A DNA stretch of 47,129 bases from an uncultured Ruminococcus sp. (GTDB taxonomy: Bacteria; Bacillota; Clostridia; Oscillospirales; Ruminococcaceae): contig CAMWTO010000002.1 of NCBI GenBank assembly GCA_947177205.1, forward strand, positions 1 through 47,129, in the 5' to 3' direction. Of this stretch, positions 36,539-46,978 are shown one piece after another. Made by a program: the position numbers and the translations under genes. Numbering within the stretch: position 1 is the stretch's first letter; the number at the start of each line of letters is the position of its first letter. Under the pieces are notes generated by a model. The model was not told the DNA's origin and ran no database searches. It saw only the letters and a list, made by a program, of their open reading frames with translations.

Positions 36539-39103
36539 ATATTCTTCCATGATATAGGCTTCAAAAATATCGCCTGTCTTGATATCATTGAATTTTTCAA
36601 GACTAATGCCGCACTCGTAACCGCTTGCGACTTCTTTCACGGAATCTTTCATACGCTGTAATCCTGCAATATGATCATCCGCAATGATAATGCCGTCACG
36701 GACAATCCGGATCTGACATTGTCTTGTCAGCTTGCCCTCCAGTACATAACTTCCGGCAACTGTGCCGACACTGGAAATTTTGAACAACTGACGGACTTCT
36801 GCTTTACCCAGGATGACTTCCCTGAATTTCGGCGCAAGCATGCCTTTCATGGCTGTTGTGATTTCTTCAATGGCATCATAGATGATCCGATATAACCGGA
36901 TGTCAACGCCATCTCTTGCGGCACTCTCTGCCGCACCGTTGTCGGGTCTGACATTGAATCCGACAATGATCGCATTGGATGCGTTGGCAAGCATGACATC
37001 GCTTTCTTTGACAGCGCCGACGGCACTATGAATCACTCTGACACGGACTTCATCATTGGATAATTTTTCAAGGGATGTTTTCACGGCTTCCGCACTGCCC
37101 TGTACATCTGCCTTGACGATAATCGGGAGTTCTTTCGTTTCGCCTTCGGCAATCTGACTGAACAGATTATCCAGTGTAAGTTTGTGGCTTGTGTTCTGGA
37201 ACATGGCTTCTTTGGCTTCATGCTTTCTCTGTTCTACTAATTCTTTTGCAAGACGCTCGTCTTCTACGGCGTCGAAAATATCACCTGCACAGGGGACTTC
37301 ATCCAGACCCGTGATTTCTACCGGCACGGACGGCGTTGCAGTTTTGACTGTATTGCCTTTGTAATTTGTCATCACACGGACTTTGCCCACAGATGTGCCG
37401 GCAATGATAATATCTCCGGTGTGAAGCGTGCCTTTCTGCACGAGAAGTGTTGCAATTGGTCCTCTGCCCTTATCCAGTCTGGCTTCCACAACAGTGCCCT
37501 TTGCAAGACGATCCGGATTCGCTGTTAATTCTTTCACTTCTGAAACCAGTAAAATATTTTCTAATAATTCGTTAATGCCCTCGCCGGTTTTAGCAGAAAC
37601 GGGAATGCAGATCGTGTCGCCGCCCCATTCTTCGCAGACAAGTCCGTATTCCGTGAGCTGTTGCAGGACTCTGTCCGGATTGGCTGCCTCTTTGTCCATT
37701 TTGTTAATAGCAACAATGACAGATGTCCCGGCGGCTTTGGCATGATTGATGGATTCAACCGTCTGCGGCATGATGCCATCATCCGCCGCAACAACCAGAA
37801 TTGCAATATCCGTGATATTTGCGCCACGAGCTCTCATGGATGTGAATGCTTCGTGTCCGGGGGTATCCAGAAATGTAATCATCTGATTATTATGCTTGAC
37901 CTGATAAGCACCGATATGCTGTGTGATACCGCCTGCTTCGGATGCCGTGACATTCGCATGACGGATTCTGTCCAGGATGGAGGTTTTACCATGATCGACA
38001 TGTCCCATGACAACAACGACCGGCGGACGTGGCTGCTGATTTTCTTCGTCCACTTCTTCGGATTCGATCAATCGTTCTTCAATAGTCATGATGACTTCTT
38101 TTTCAACCTTTGCGCCAAGTTCTTCTGCGACCAGGCTTGCCGTGTCAAAATCAATTTCTTCATTGATGCTTGCCATGATGCCCAGACCCATTAATTTGCC
38201 GATGACTTTGGAAACCGTAATTTTCAGACGGCTTGCCAGTTCTCCGACCTGAATGGAATCCGGAATCTTGACTTTGAGCTGTTGTTTTCTGGCACGTTCC
38301 AGCTCCAGACGGGACAATCTCTGTGCCTCTGTTTCCTGCTTGCGGCTGTTGTTATTTTTCTTGCCACGCTGTGCGGATTTCTGATTAATTTTCTGTTTTT
38401 TGGTGGAATAATTATCTTTTCTTCTGTCCGCAGGCGCAATCTGTTCATAACGTTCGTTGTATTTATCCAGTTCAATATAACTGCCTCTGGTGTCAACTGT
38501 CCGGCGCTTTCCGGAATTTTCAGCCGGCTGCTGTGTGGAGCTGACAACGCTTTCCGTGCTGATGATGCCGCCCAGACGGGTCTTTTCGCCACGTTCCTGA
38601 GGTGCTTTTCTGCGTTTTTCTTCCTTGCGCTGTTTTTTCGTTCCGGAATTGGCAGAATTGGTACTGTTGATCTGGAATTTATCATGTTTCGGATTGGATT
38701 TCAGATCTGATTTGGAATCGGCTTTAGCATCAGCTTTAGAACTGGGTTTGGAATCCTGTTTTGCGTCCTGTTTTTTGGACTTTCTGGATTGTGCCGGTGC
38801 GGATTTGTCCGGATTCTCCTGTTTTGCTTGTTTTGCCTGATTTTTCTGGTTTTTGGGGTTTTTCAGGTTTTTCTGGTTTTGATTCTGGTTTTGATTTTGA
38901 TTTTTTGTCGCAAAATATGCATCAAAACTGCTGACATTGGACTTCTGGCTGTAGAATTCCAACATGAGATTCATTTCCCGTTCTGTCACAGAACTGCTTG
39001 TTGTTTTTTTCTCGCCGAGATGTTCTTCCAGAAAAGCAACCAGTTCTTTCGGAGAAACCTGCAAATCTCTTGCAGCGTCTGTTAATTTCATTTTCTTTGC
39101 CAT
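36527..39103 (-). CDS. infB: Translation initiation factor IF-2
   Basis: [22 protein letters not shown]; start at 39103 ([15 protein letters not shown]) behind AGGAGGG. Confidence 0.97.
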   Translation of the reverse strand: MAKKMKLTDAARDLQVSPKELVAFLEEHLGEKKTTSSSVTEREMNLMLEFYSQKSNVSSFDAYFATKNQNQNQNQNQKNLKNPKNQKNQAKQAKQENPDKSAPAQSRKSKKQDAKQDSKPSSKADAKADSKSDLKSNPKHDKFQINSTNSANSGTKKQRKEEKRRKAPQERGEKTRLGGIISTESVVSSTQQPAENSGKRRTVDTRGSYIELDKYNERYEQIAPADRRKDNYSTKKQKINQKSAQRGKKNNNSRKQETEAQRLSRLELERARKQQLKVKIPDSIQVGELASRLKITVSKVIGKLMGLGIMASINEEIDFDTASLVAEELGAKVEKEVIMTIEERLIESEEVDEENQQPRPPVVVVMGHVDHGKTSILDRIRHANVTASEAGGITQHIGAYQVKHNNQMITFLDTPGHEAFTSMRARGANITDIAILVVAADDGIMPQTVESINHAKAAGTSVIVAINKMDKEAANPDRVLQQLTEYGLVCEEWGGDTICIPVSAKTGEGINELLENILLVSEVKELTANPDRLAKGTVVEARLDKGRGPIATLLVQKGTLHTGDIIIAGTSVGKVRVMTNYKGNTVKTATPSVPVEITGLDEVPCAGDIFDAVEDERLAKELVEQRKHEAKEAMFQNTSHKLTLDNLFSQIAEGETKELPIIVKADVQGSAEAVKTSLEKLSNDEVRVRVIHSAVGAVKESDVMLANASNAIIVGFNVRPDNGAAESAARDGVDIRLYRIIYDAIEEITTAMKGMLAPKFREVILGKAEVRQLFKISSVGTVAGSYVLEGKLTRQCQIRIVRDGIIIADDHIAGLQRMKDSVKEVASGYECGISLEKFNDIKTGDIFEAYIMEEYQPE
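38835..38915 (-). repeat. Low-complexity tract in infB encoding [27 protein letters not shown]
   Basis: Iterated TTTTGATT/TTTTTCTGG words in the DNA. Confidence 0.6.
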
Positions 39104-39155
39104 AGGCGAAATCCCTCCTGAATGTGAAGTGGGTGAGATGTACTTAAGTATGATC

Positions 39156-39506
39156 TCACGGAACAATAGCTGTGGGATCTTCCTCACACAGCTGACGGAT
39201 ACGATCAAAGAAGCCCTGATCGAGAATAGCAGCAACAGCTGCTTTTCTTCCGGTAATCATGCCAATTTCTGTCATTGTCAGATTGACCGAACAGACTGGA
39301 ATCTGTTTTTTTTCACAGGCAAAATACACTTCTTTGCACGTTTTTTTGGAAATATCAGAACTTGTCAGCACACCGCAGACAGAACCGGCTTTGAGTGATT
39401 CCATCATGGGTGCGAAGCCAAGGGATATTTGATTGGCTTTCCGGCAGATACTCAGGATATTATGGAGTTTCTGCGCCGGATTTTTATTCTGATTCTGATA
39501 GGACAT
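39156..39506 (-). CDS. L7Ae/L30e/S12e-family protein (YlxQ-like)
   Basis: [44 protein letters not shown]; between infB and ylxR; start at 39506. Confidence 0.85.
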   Translation of the reverse strand: MSYQNQNKNPAQKLHNILSICRKANQISLGFAPMMESLKAGSVCGVLTSSDISKKTCKEVYFACEKKQIPVCSVNLTMTEIGMITGRKAAVAAILDQGFFDRIRQLCEEDPTAIVP

Positions 39507-39750
39507 GCTGCATCCTTTCGTAAACTTCCTGCGAAATTTTGCAGGAAAAACTTCTTTCAAGCCTGTGCCGTTTCATCGCCTGTTCCAGACAGGACGGATT
39601 CTTACAGAGATACGCTCCCCGTCCGGATTTTTTGCCGGTCAGATCCAGGGAGATTTCCTGCTCCGGGGATTTGACAATCCGGATCATGTCTTTTTTGGGT
39701 TGATTCTGCCCACAGCCGATGCACAGACGCATGGGAATTTTCTTCTGCAT
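39484..39750 (-). CDS. YlxR family (DUF448) RNA-binding protein
   Basis: PMRLCIGCGQNQPKKDMIRIVKSPE...KKSGRGAYLC. Confidence 0.92.
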   Translation of the reverse strand: MQKKIPMRLCIGCGQNQPKKDMIRIVKSPEQEISLDLTGKKSGRGAYLCKNPSCLEQAMKRHRLERSFSCKISQEVYERMQHVLSESE

Positions 39751-39753
39751 GGG

Positions 39754-40965
39754 TTATTCCTCGGAGATTGTCTCAGAATTTTCAGAAATTTCATCTTCTT
39801 CAAATAAAACTTCTTCTTCCGGATTTGATTTAGATTCAGAATTAGAATCAGCATCCAGGAAAATTTCATCTGCCTCCGGATTAGGTTCTGTGTCCAGTTT
39901 GGCAACTGGTTCTGGAATCTCGTCCGTTTCGGATTTGATGTCGATCTTGTAGCCCGTCAGTTTTGCGGCTAATTTCGCATTCTGTCCTCTGTTGCCGATC
40001 GCAAGTGATAACTGGTCTGCCGGAACGACAGCCACGCAGGTGCGTTCTTCCTCGCTGAGGATAATCACTTTCAGGACTTTCGCAGGAGAAAGGGCGTTGG
40101 CGATGAATTGCGCCGGATCTTCGCTGTAGGGAATAATATCAATCTTTTCGCCGTTCAGTTCCTTGACAACAGCGGAAATTCTGGAATGCTTTGCGCCGAT
40201 GCAAGAGCCGATGGCGTCCACATTCTCATCATGGGAAACGACTGCGATCTTGGATCTTGAACCGGCTTCTCTGGAAATGGATTTGATTTCCACAATGCCG
40301 TCGTAGATTTCCGGTACTTCCAATTCAAACAGACGCTTGACAAGATCCCTGTGTACACGGGACAGCTTGATAATCGGCTTTTTATTTCTATTCGCAATTC
40401 CCGTGATGTAGACCTTAACGGACATGCCTTCTTTCAGGATTTCGCCGGGGATCTGTTCCTGACGGAGCAGATATAATTCTGTCTTGTCATACATCAGTGT
40501 TGCAGATCCTCTGCCCGGTTCTACCTGTGTGACGGTCGCTGTAATGATATCATTTTCCTTGCTCTGGAATTTTTCCAGAATTCTGTCACGGTTAATGTCT
40601 CTCAGATCTCCCTTGATGGACTGTTTTGCGGACTGTGCGGATGCACGGCTGAATTTGGAAATATCCAGTCTATGTTCAATGATTTCGCCCACAACTGCAT
40701 TTGGCTTGATGGTTCTTGCTTCATCAAGAGAAATTTCCGTATGATTGAACGGCATATCATCAACGACTTCCTGCAAAAGAAATATTTCAAAAATTCTGTT
40801 TTCAACGTCAATATCGACCCGGATGGATTCCTTGCACTCCGGATACATGCGCTGTACAGATTTCTGCATGGCAGATTTGATGGTCTGTATCATAACTTCT
40901 GTGTCGAGACTGTTCTCAGAGCCGAGAACTGACAGGGTATTGAAAAAATCATCCATATTACTCAT
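39754..40965 (-). CDS. nusA: Transcription termination/antitermination factor NusA
   Basis: S1/KH architecture; [33 protein letters not shown]; acidic C-terminal tail. Confidence 0.97.
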   Translation of the reverse strand: MSNMDDFFNTLSVLGSENSLDTEVMIQTIKSAMQKSVQRMYPECKESIRVDIDVENRIFEIFLLQEVVDDMPFNHTEISLDEARTIKPNAVVGEIIEHRLDISKFSRASAQSAKQSIKGDLRDINRDRILEKFQSKENDIITATVTQVEPGRGSATLMYDKTELYLLRQEQIPGEILKEGMSVKVYITGIANRNKKPIIKLSRVHRDLVKRLFELEVPEIYDGIVEIKSISREAGSRSKIAVVSHDENVDAIGSCIGAKHSRISAVVKELNGEKIDIIPYSEDPAQFIANALSPAKVLKVIILSEEERTCVAVVPADQLSLAIGNRGQNAKLAAKLTGYKIDIKSETDEIPEPVAKLDTEPNPEADEIFLDADSNSESKSNPEEEVLFEEDEISENSETISEE

Positions 40966-41018
40966 ATCCTTTCTGATTTTTGAAAATTTAAAAATAAATT
41001 TATTTTTAATTAAAATAT

Positions 41019-41504
41019 TTAAAATTCAAAATATAACTTGACAAATGCAATGCCGGAGAATGGCAGAATCACTGATTGTTCTGATTCTTGTGCTGTCCGG
41101 ATTGTGACAGAATCCTTGTTCCAATCCGTCAGAATGCCGACTACTTCACGACTTCCGTCGTCGAAATTCCGGATGCCACGGACACGGACTTCACAGCCGA
41201 CGCAGGCATCGAAATGGCTTTCCCGGATCAGATCCGCCTCAAGACCGGGGGAGCTGATGCTCAGGCGGTAACTTTGTGGAATCGGATCGTGTTCGTCCAG
41301 AAGATCACTCACAGGCGTGGTGACTTTCTCACAGTCATCAATTGTGATGCCGTCTGTCTCCTTGTCAATGAACACGGTCAGTTCCCAGTCAGCGCCTTTC
41401 TTCTCAAAACGCACATCCCAGATCAGATAGCCCAGGGAATTGACGACGGGGAACACCAGATCATAAATTTTCTGTTCTGTATTGCTGAATTTTTTCAGTT
41501 TCAT
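41019..41504 (-). CDS. rimP: Ribosome maturation factor RimP
   Basis: GYLIWDVRFEKKGADWELTVFIDKETDGITIDDCEKVTTPVSDLLDEHDPIPQSYRLSISSPGLE. Confidence 0.93.
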   Translation of the reverse strand: MKLKKFSNTEQKIYDLVFPVVNSLGYLIWDVRFEKKGADWELTVFIDKETDGITIDDCEKVTTPVSDLLDEHDPIPQSYRLSISSPGLEADLIRESHFDACVGCEVRVRGIRNFDDGSREVVGILTDWNKDSVTIRTAQESEQSVILPFSGIAFVKLYFEF

Positions 41505-41566
41505 GATAAATTTTAAAAAAACTCCTCTCTAATTTAATAATTTAATTTGAAATCATCCGCAAAACG

Positions 41567-41592
41567 AAAGACCGGAATGCGTTCCGGTCTTT
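41567..41592 (-). promoter_or_regulatory. Leader hairpin (candidate intrinsic attenuator) of the rimP-nusA operon
   Basis: Minus strand AAAGACCGGAA-CGCA-TTCCGGTCTTT then CGTTTT. Confidence 0.65.
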
Positions 41593-41619
41593 TGCACATC
41601 TTCCATCTTGTATGCTATT

Positions 41620-41648
41620 ATTATAACATAAAATTTTACAAAAATCAA
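41620..41648 (-). promoter_or_regulatory. Promoter of the rimP-nusA-infB operon
   Basis: Minus strand TTGATT - 17 bp - TATAAT. Confidence 0.75.
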
Positions 41649-41693
41649 GTGTTTTGAGAAAATTTTTTAAAATTATTTTAAAATTAATTTAAA

Positions 41694-42944
41694 TTATTTA
41701 ATTTTTCTGCATTCCATGTAGTAGCGTTTGTCCTGGGCGTGTCCCATGGAAAATGTCTTCCGGGGGAGAGCACCGTCCTGCGCAACGCTTGGGAATAATG
41801 CATTTTTATCCATATCCGGCAGAAGAATGCCCAGAGCATCCGGCTTTGCGGAGAGTCTCCGGACGGTCTCCACACCATGAATATAATCAATTTTTCCGGG
41901 ATGATTTTTTAAATACGCATCCAGAACAGATTGCAGACACCCCACAGCGAGCTTTGCCTTGGGATTGTGGATAAATAATTTTTTCTGTTCTTGATTCCGG
42001 AGCAGGATAATATATAAATCCTGATTTGCATCTTGATCTGAATCCGGATTTTCGGATAATTCCAGTTTTTCTGTTAATTCTGCGATTAATAAATCCGGAT
42101 TAATTCCTGTCAGAATTCTGTGAATTGCCTCAAATTCCAGGGCATCACTGTGCAGATTGACCAGTTCCACGAGAGCGTACCGGGCGGGGGAATTTTTTGC
42201 AGATTCCGGATTTTCCTGTTTTAATTTTTCATAGCACGCTTTCGCCGTCGCAAGAGAATGATTGCCGTCTCCCATAGCAAATTGCAGATCTGGATTGTGT
42301 TTCAGAACCTGATTTAACCGCTGTGTGAACTGTTCCTGCTGTGCTGGATTCATCAGATACCCCGTGATGTGACCGCCGTCCTGCATGAGATCCGTATCAT
42401 ATAGCATCTGCATCTGATTTTTCTGTTCTGCACAACTGTTAATTGCAAAATTTTCAGGATCATTAATTAACAGCATAATATGAGGCAGCTCCAGAACGGC
42501 ATGTTCACGGACTTTCATTCTCGGAGGGATTCTCTCTAATACAGTCGCTTCCGTCGCCCGGACAGGGGACTGACTCCCCGGCATGTAGTCATAGCATTCC
42601 AGATCAATTTTGCCGATCACACCGGCACGGAGTTTGCCGTCGCTTTGGATTCTCTCCGTGTAGATCATGGCATCCGGGTAAATTTTAAAATACTTCTGAT
42701 CAAGATAGTTCTGCATGGTTTCCTGAATCGCCGTAATTCTTGTTTCCGCATCGGGTTCTTCCAGGTAGATTTCCGGGAGAATGCAGTGCAGTGTGGACGG
42801 ATTGTCGCCAACGATCTGCTGAACATGCGTCCAATAATCGGGATCGCCGGTGAACTGGTCACAGGCAATGACGCTCCACAAATAAAAATCTGATTGTTCC
42901 GGATCGGGCAGCATAATATCCGCCGGACTGAAAACATCTGTCAT
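41694..42944 (-). CDS. DUF1015 family protein
   Basis: FSPADIMLPDPEQSDFYLWSVIACDQFTGDPDYW...FAMGDGNHSLATAKA. Confidence 0.85.
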   Translation of the reverse strand: MTDVFSPADIMLPDPEQSDFYLWSVIACDQFTGDPDYWTHVQQIVGDNPSTLHCILPEIYLEEPDAETRITAIQETMQNYLDQKYFKIYPDAMIYTERIQSDGKLRAGVIGKIDLECYDYMPGSQSPVRATEATVLERIPPRMKVREHAVLELPHIMLLINDPENFAINSCAEQKNQMQMLYDTDLMQDGGHITGYLMNPAQQEQFTQRLNQVLKHNPDLQFAMGDGNHSLATAKACYEKLKQENPESAKNSPARYALVELVNLHSDALEFEAIHRILTGINPDLLIAELTEKLELSENPDSDQDANQDLYIILLRNQEQKKLFIHNPKAKLAVGCLQSVLDAYLKNHPGKIDYIHGVETVRRLSAKPDALGILLPDMDKNALFPSVAQDGALPRKTFSMGHAQDKRYYMECRKIK

Positions 42945-42983
42945 GATTCTAAAAACCCCCTGTGAATTAATTTTATTTAAATT

Positions 42984-43012
42984 ATTATACTATAGAAAAG
43001 AAAAAATGTCAA
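42984..43012 (-). promoter_or_regulatory. Consensus promoter of the DUF1015 gene
   Basis: Minus strand TTGACA - 17 bp - TATAAT. Confidence 0.8.
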
Positions 43013-43220
43013 CCAGAATTTTGATTTTATAAAATAAAAAACAAATTATGAAAAATAATACAAAAATTGTTACTGGATTGTAATTTATAGTTCATTTATT
43101 TGTGACGAAGAATGTGTTATACTAGAAGTTAGACAATCAGAATTGCATTAAAATTTTAGTAATTAATAATAATTAATAATTATGATAGAACAAGTTCATG
43201 TCAGAAAGGAATGACAAGCT

Positions 43221-45263
43221 TTGCCGAATGAGAAAGAGAAAGAGAAAAAACAGGGAGAGAATCAAAGAAGAAAACTGGATGCATCCAGGATGTCTGCTGC
43301 GGAAATCCTGGAGGCGGTCGGCGCTGCAGAACCGCTGGAAGACAGTTTAGTACATGCACGCAGGAAGAAACAGCAGGAGGAACAGGCGCAGAATGCACGA
43401 AATTCCTCGGAAGCAGAACCGGCGTCAAAGACGGGATCTGTGCCGGATCAGAATTCTAATTCAGATTCTGACATTCAGAAAAAAATTGCCCTGATCCAAC
43501 AGCAGAAACAGGAAAAATTAAAACAGGCACAGGAGAAACTAAATGCGAACAGGGAACTCCCTGTTTCACCGGGTGTGTCGGATTCAGAGCCGGAACCTGG
43601 ATCAGATTCTGACCAGAATCCGGATTCATCCGTTCAGGAACAGAATGCTGAAAAGCAGATGACACAAGTTAGGAAAATCCGTGTCCGGGCAGTGACTACA
43701 CCAACTGCGATGCCAACGCCGGAAGAATCAGAACCGGTGCTGAAAAATCCTGAAAGTCCGGATATTTCTGAAAATGCGGAGAAATCCGAAAAAAAATCTT
43801 CTGAAAAATCCGGGAAATCCAAAAAATCCATTTTCAGCGCAAAAATGGGCGCAATTCTTGGTGTTGCGGGTGCAGGCGTTTTACTGTTGATTTATCTGAT
43901 CGGAGCGTTCCATTATCAGGAAAAATTCCTGCCGCATACCTACATTAATTCATTTGCCGTTGCCGGTATGACGAGGGAAGAGGCACACAATGCATTACTG
44001 GAACAGAAACAGGCAAAGGATCTGACGCTGATTACCGCCAAGGGTGAACAGGTCGTAATCCCGGCGCAGGATTTTCAGGCGGAATACACCATTCCGGCAG
44101 GCGCATTCAACGAGGCTGTCAATGAAAGCAATTTCAACTGGGTGTCTAAATTGTTCAGCAGTTCCGAGTATGCCATCCCCTATGAATATTCTTATTCAGA
44201 AGAAGCGTTACGATCCCTGATTGAATCGCATGACTGGGGCAGCGGACGTTCTCAGAATGCAAAAATTGTCCGTGCAGACTCCGGAAAATTCGAGATCACA
44301 CCGGAGACAACTGGCGACCAGTTCGACACAGGACGTTTAATGCGCTTTATCGTCAGTGAACTGGCGGCAGGCAAGAACGTCATCACGATGGAAGATTCCG
44401 GCTGTTATGAGCCTTACAAAGCAAAAGTCACTTCGCAGGATTTGCAGGAAGATTTAGCTGTTTATAATCAATACGCCGAATGTAATGTGACGTATGATTT
44501 TGATGACCGCAAAATTACGCTTGACAGTGATACTATTATCAGTTGGCTGCTGACAAAGCCGGACGGGTCATTCGTGACGACATCCGGACATGTCATTCCG
44601 ATGGATGAGCAAAAAGTCCGGGAATTTGTCGATGATATGGCGGAACAGACGGACACTTACGGCAAAGATCGGGAATTCTATGCCACGGTAGACGGCTGGA
44701 TTACAGTACCCTGGATTGACAAAGCCGCCTGGGGGGATGCAAGCTGTTATGGATGGTTAATCAACCGGAAAGACACAGTTGTCCAGTTAATGGAGCTGAT
44801 CGAGGCAGGGGAATCCGTCACAGTCGAGCCGATCTATGAAACATGGGGGACAGGCTACACCCGAAAAACAGATGACATTGGCACGACGTATATTGAAGCG
44901 GATATTTCCGAACAGCACATGTGGTTTTACAGAGATAATCAATTAATTATGGATTATGATTTTGTATCCGGACTGGAAACGAATTCCAGTCGGAGAACGC
45001 CACGAGGGATTTGTAAGATTACCGGACATCTGAACGGCAAAACGCTGGGTACTTACGAAGTCCAGGGGTATTCACAATGGGTGGACTACTGGATTCCGTT
45101 TAATTATCTGGGCTGTGGATTCCATGATCTGTCCCGTGGCGCATACGGTGGAAACATCTACATGTACAATGGTTCACACGGCTGTCTGAACATGCGGTTA
45201 TCCGAAGTCAAGAATCTCTATAACGAGATTGAGGACGGCATTCCGGTCATTGTGCATGATTAA
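43221..45263 (+). CDS. Membrane-anchored L,D-transpeptidase (YkuD) with PG-binding-like region and long disordered cytoplasmic tail
   Basis: TM ILGVAGAGVLLLIYLIGAF; catalytic GSHGCLNM; TTG start. Confidence 0.9.
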   Translation: MPNEKEKEKKQGENQRRKLDASRMSAAEILEAVGAAEPLEDSLVHARRKKQQEEQAQNARNSSEAEPASKTGSVPDQNSNSDSDIQKKIALIQQQKQEKLKQAQEKLNANRELPVSPGVSDSEPEPGSDSDQNPDSSVQEQNAEKQMTQVRKIRVRAVTTPTAMPTPEESEPVLKNPESPDISENAEKSEKKSSEKSGKSKKSIFSAKMGAILGVAGAGVLLLIYLIGAFHYQEKFLPHTYINSFAVAGMTREEAHNALLEQKQAKDLTLITAKGEQVVIPAQDFQAEYTIPAGAFNEAVNESNFNWVSKLFSSSEYAIPYEYSYSEEALRSLIESHDWGSGRSQNAKIVRADSGKFEITPETTGDQFDTGRLMRFIVSELAAGKNVITMEDSGCYEPYKAKVTSQDLQEDLAVYNQYAECNVTYDFDDRKITLDSDTIISWLLTKPDGSFVTTSGHVIPMDEQKVREFVDDMAEQTDTYGKDREFYATVDGWITVPWIDKAAWGDASCYGWLINRKDTVVQLMELIEAGESVTVEPIYETWGTGYTRKTDDIGTTYIEADISEQHMWFYRDNQLIMDYDFVSGLETNSSRRTPRGICKITGHLNGKTLGTYEVQGYSQWVDYWIPFNYLGCGFHDLSRGAYGGNIYMYNGSHGCLNMRLSEVKNLYNEIEDGIPVIVHD

Positions 45264-45276
45264 GTTTAAAATAATT

Positions 45277-45310
45277 GCTGTCTGGAATGTTTTCCGGACA
45301 GCATTTTTTT
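45277..45310 (+). terminator. Terminator
   Basis: GCTGTCTGGAA-TGTT-TTCCGGACAGC then ATTTTTTT. Confidence 0.88.
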
Positions 45311-45337
45311 AAATTCAGGAAAAATATTGCAAACTAC

Positions 45338-45366
45338 TTGCATTTTTTCTCAGAACATGCTAAACT
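45338..45366 (+). promoter_or_regulatory. Promoter of ychF
   Basis: TTGCAT - 17 bp - TAAACT. Confidence 0.6.
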
Positions 45367-45434
45367 AAAAGAGTAATTTAAATTTTAAATTACTTAAATT
45401 TTTTTAAAATTTTTTAAGGAGTTGTTCGTTTATT

Positions 45435-46529
45435 ATGAAATTAGGCATGGTTGGACTTCCGAATGTCGGAAAAAGTACGCTGTTCAATGCGCTCACGAAC
45501 GCAGGGGCGCAGTCTGCCAATTATCCGTTCTGCACGATTGAAAAAAATATCGGTGTCGTTTCCGTTCCCGATTCCCGTCTGAATTATCTTGCGGACATGT
45601 ATCAGCCCGACAGTTTTAAGCCGGCAACACTGGAATTCGTTGACATTGCCGGACTTGTCAAAGGCGCATCCAAAGGCGAGGGACTCGGTAATAAATTCCT
45701 TGCAGACATCCGGGAAGTCGATGCGATTGTCCATGTTGTCCGGTGTTTTGAAGATATGGATATTATTCATGTGGATGGAAATATCAATCCGGCAAGGGAT
45801 ATTGAGACGATTAATTTAGAACTGATTTTCTCGGATTTAGAAATGGTACAGCGCCGGATTGACCGGGCAAAGAAATTACTCAAGGGCGACAAAAAAGCGC
45901 AGATCCAGGTTGATTTCTTTGAGCGTCTGGCGGCACATCTCGAAGAGGGAAAATCCGCCCGGAGTTTTGAAGTCACAGAAGATGAAGAAATTTTCCTGCA
46001 TGATACGCCGTTATTGTCTGCAAAACCAGTAATTTATGCGGCAAATCTCAGTGAAACGGATTTTGCCGGAAATTTGGACAATCAGACGCATTTTCAGGCA
46101 GTCCGGGCAATTGCCGAAGAAGAAAATGCCGCTGTTCTTCCGATCTGCGCACAGACGGAGGCGGAAATTGCCGACATGAACGATGAAGATAAGGCAATGT
46201 TCCTGGAAGAACTCGGACTGGAAGAATCCGGTTTGAACAGAATTATCCAGACAGGATATCATCTGTTAGGCTTTATTTCATTCCTGACCGCCGGGAAACA
46301 GGAAGTCCGTGCGTGGACGATTACCAAAGGCACAAAAGCGCCGCAGGCAGCCGGGAAGATTCACACGGATTTTGAAAAAGGTTTCATCCGTGCGGAAATT
46401 GTCGCTTTTGAGGATCTGAAAAAATGCGGCAGTATGACAGCGGCAAAAGAGCAGGGGTTATTGCGTTCTGAGGGAAAGGAATACATCATGCAGGATGGTG
46501 ATATTGTTGAATTCCGGTTCAATGTCTGA
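45435..46529 (+). CDS. ychF: Redox-regulated/ribosome-binding ATPase YchF
   Basis: [42 protein letters not shown]...[14 protein letters not shown]. Confidence 0.97.
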   Translation: MKLGMVGLPNVGKSTLFNALTNAGAQSANYPFCTIEKNIGVVSVPDSRLNYLADMYQPDSFKPATLEFVDIAGLVKGASKGEGLGNKFLADIREVDAIVHVVRCFEDMDIIHVDGNINPARDIETINLELIFSDLEMVQRRIDRAKKLLKGDKKAQIQVDFFERLAAHLEEGKSARSFEVTEDEEIFLHDTPLLSAKPVIYAANLSETDFAGNLDNQTHFQAVRAIAEEENAAVLPICAQTEAEIADMNDEDKAMFLEELGLEESGLNRIIQTGYHLLGFISFLTAGKQEVRAWTITKGTKAPQAAGKIHTDFEKGFIRAEIVAFEDLKKCGSMTAAKEQGLLRSEGKEYIMQDGDIVEFRFNV

Positions 46530-46926
46530 TGTAATGGCTGATTCTGAAAAACTTCGGGAAAAATTGCTGAAACAAGCCCGGATTGCCAGGGAATCGGCAT
46601 ATTGCAGATATTCCGGTTTTGCAGTCGGTGCGGCATTGTTGACAGAATCTGGCGAAATCTACACAGGCTGTAATATTGAAAATGCTTCTTATTCGCTGTG
46701 CATCTGTGCGGAACGGATTGCATTCGGAAAAGCCGTTTCAAAGGGACATCGCAAGTTCCGGGCCATTGCAATTGTCGGAGGATCTGAAGATTCCGAGACA
46801 GATTGTCCGCCATGCGGTGCTTGTCGTCAGTTTATGGCGGAATTTTGTAATGCAGATTTTGAGATCTATCTCGCTGAAAAAAAATATCTGCTCCGGGAGC
46901 TGCTTCCAAATGCATTTATGTTATAA
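46522..46926 (+). CDS. cdd: Cytidine deaminase
   Basis: YSGFAVGAALLTESGEIYTGCNIENASYSLCICAERIA...DCPPCGACRQ; overlaps ychF end. Confidence 0.93.
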   Translation: MSDVMADSEKLREKLLKQARIARESAYCRYSGFAVGAALLTESGEIYTGCNIENASYSLCICAERIAFGKAVSKGHRKFRAIAIVGGSEDSETDCPPCGACRQFMAEFCNADFEIYLAEKKYLLRELLPNAFML

Positions 46927-46930
46927 GAAA

Positions 46931-46961
46931 ACAGGCAGGATTTTTTTGAAATCCTGCCTGT
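46931..46961. terminator. Bidirectional terminator between convergent genes
   Basis: ACAGGCAGGATTT-ttttg-AAATCCTGCCTGT, 13-bp perfect stem. Confidence 0.88.
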
Positions 46962-46978
46962 ATTTGTGCATACAAGAA

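Noticed and set aside
38835-38915. Possible CRISPR-like or tandem repeat array
   Set aside because: The repeats are a few-base low-complexity coding tract in infB, without regular spacers. No CRISPR array was seen in the window.
37661-39085. Plus-strand ORFs antisense to infB (e.g. 38282..38710, 38789..39085)
   Set aside because: Hydrophobic F/L/V-rich shadow of the K/Q/N-rich infB linker; no independent support.
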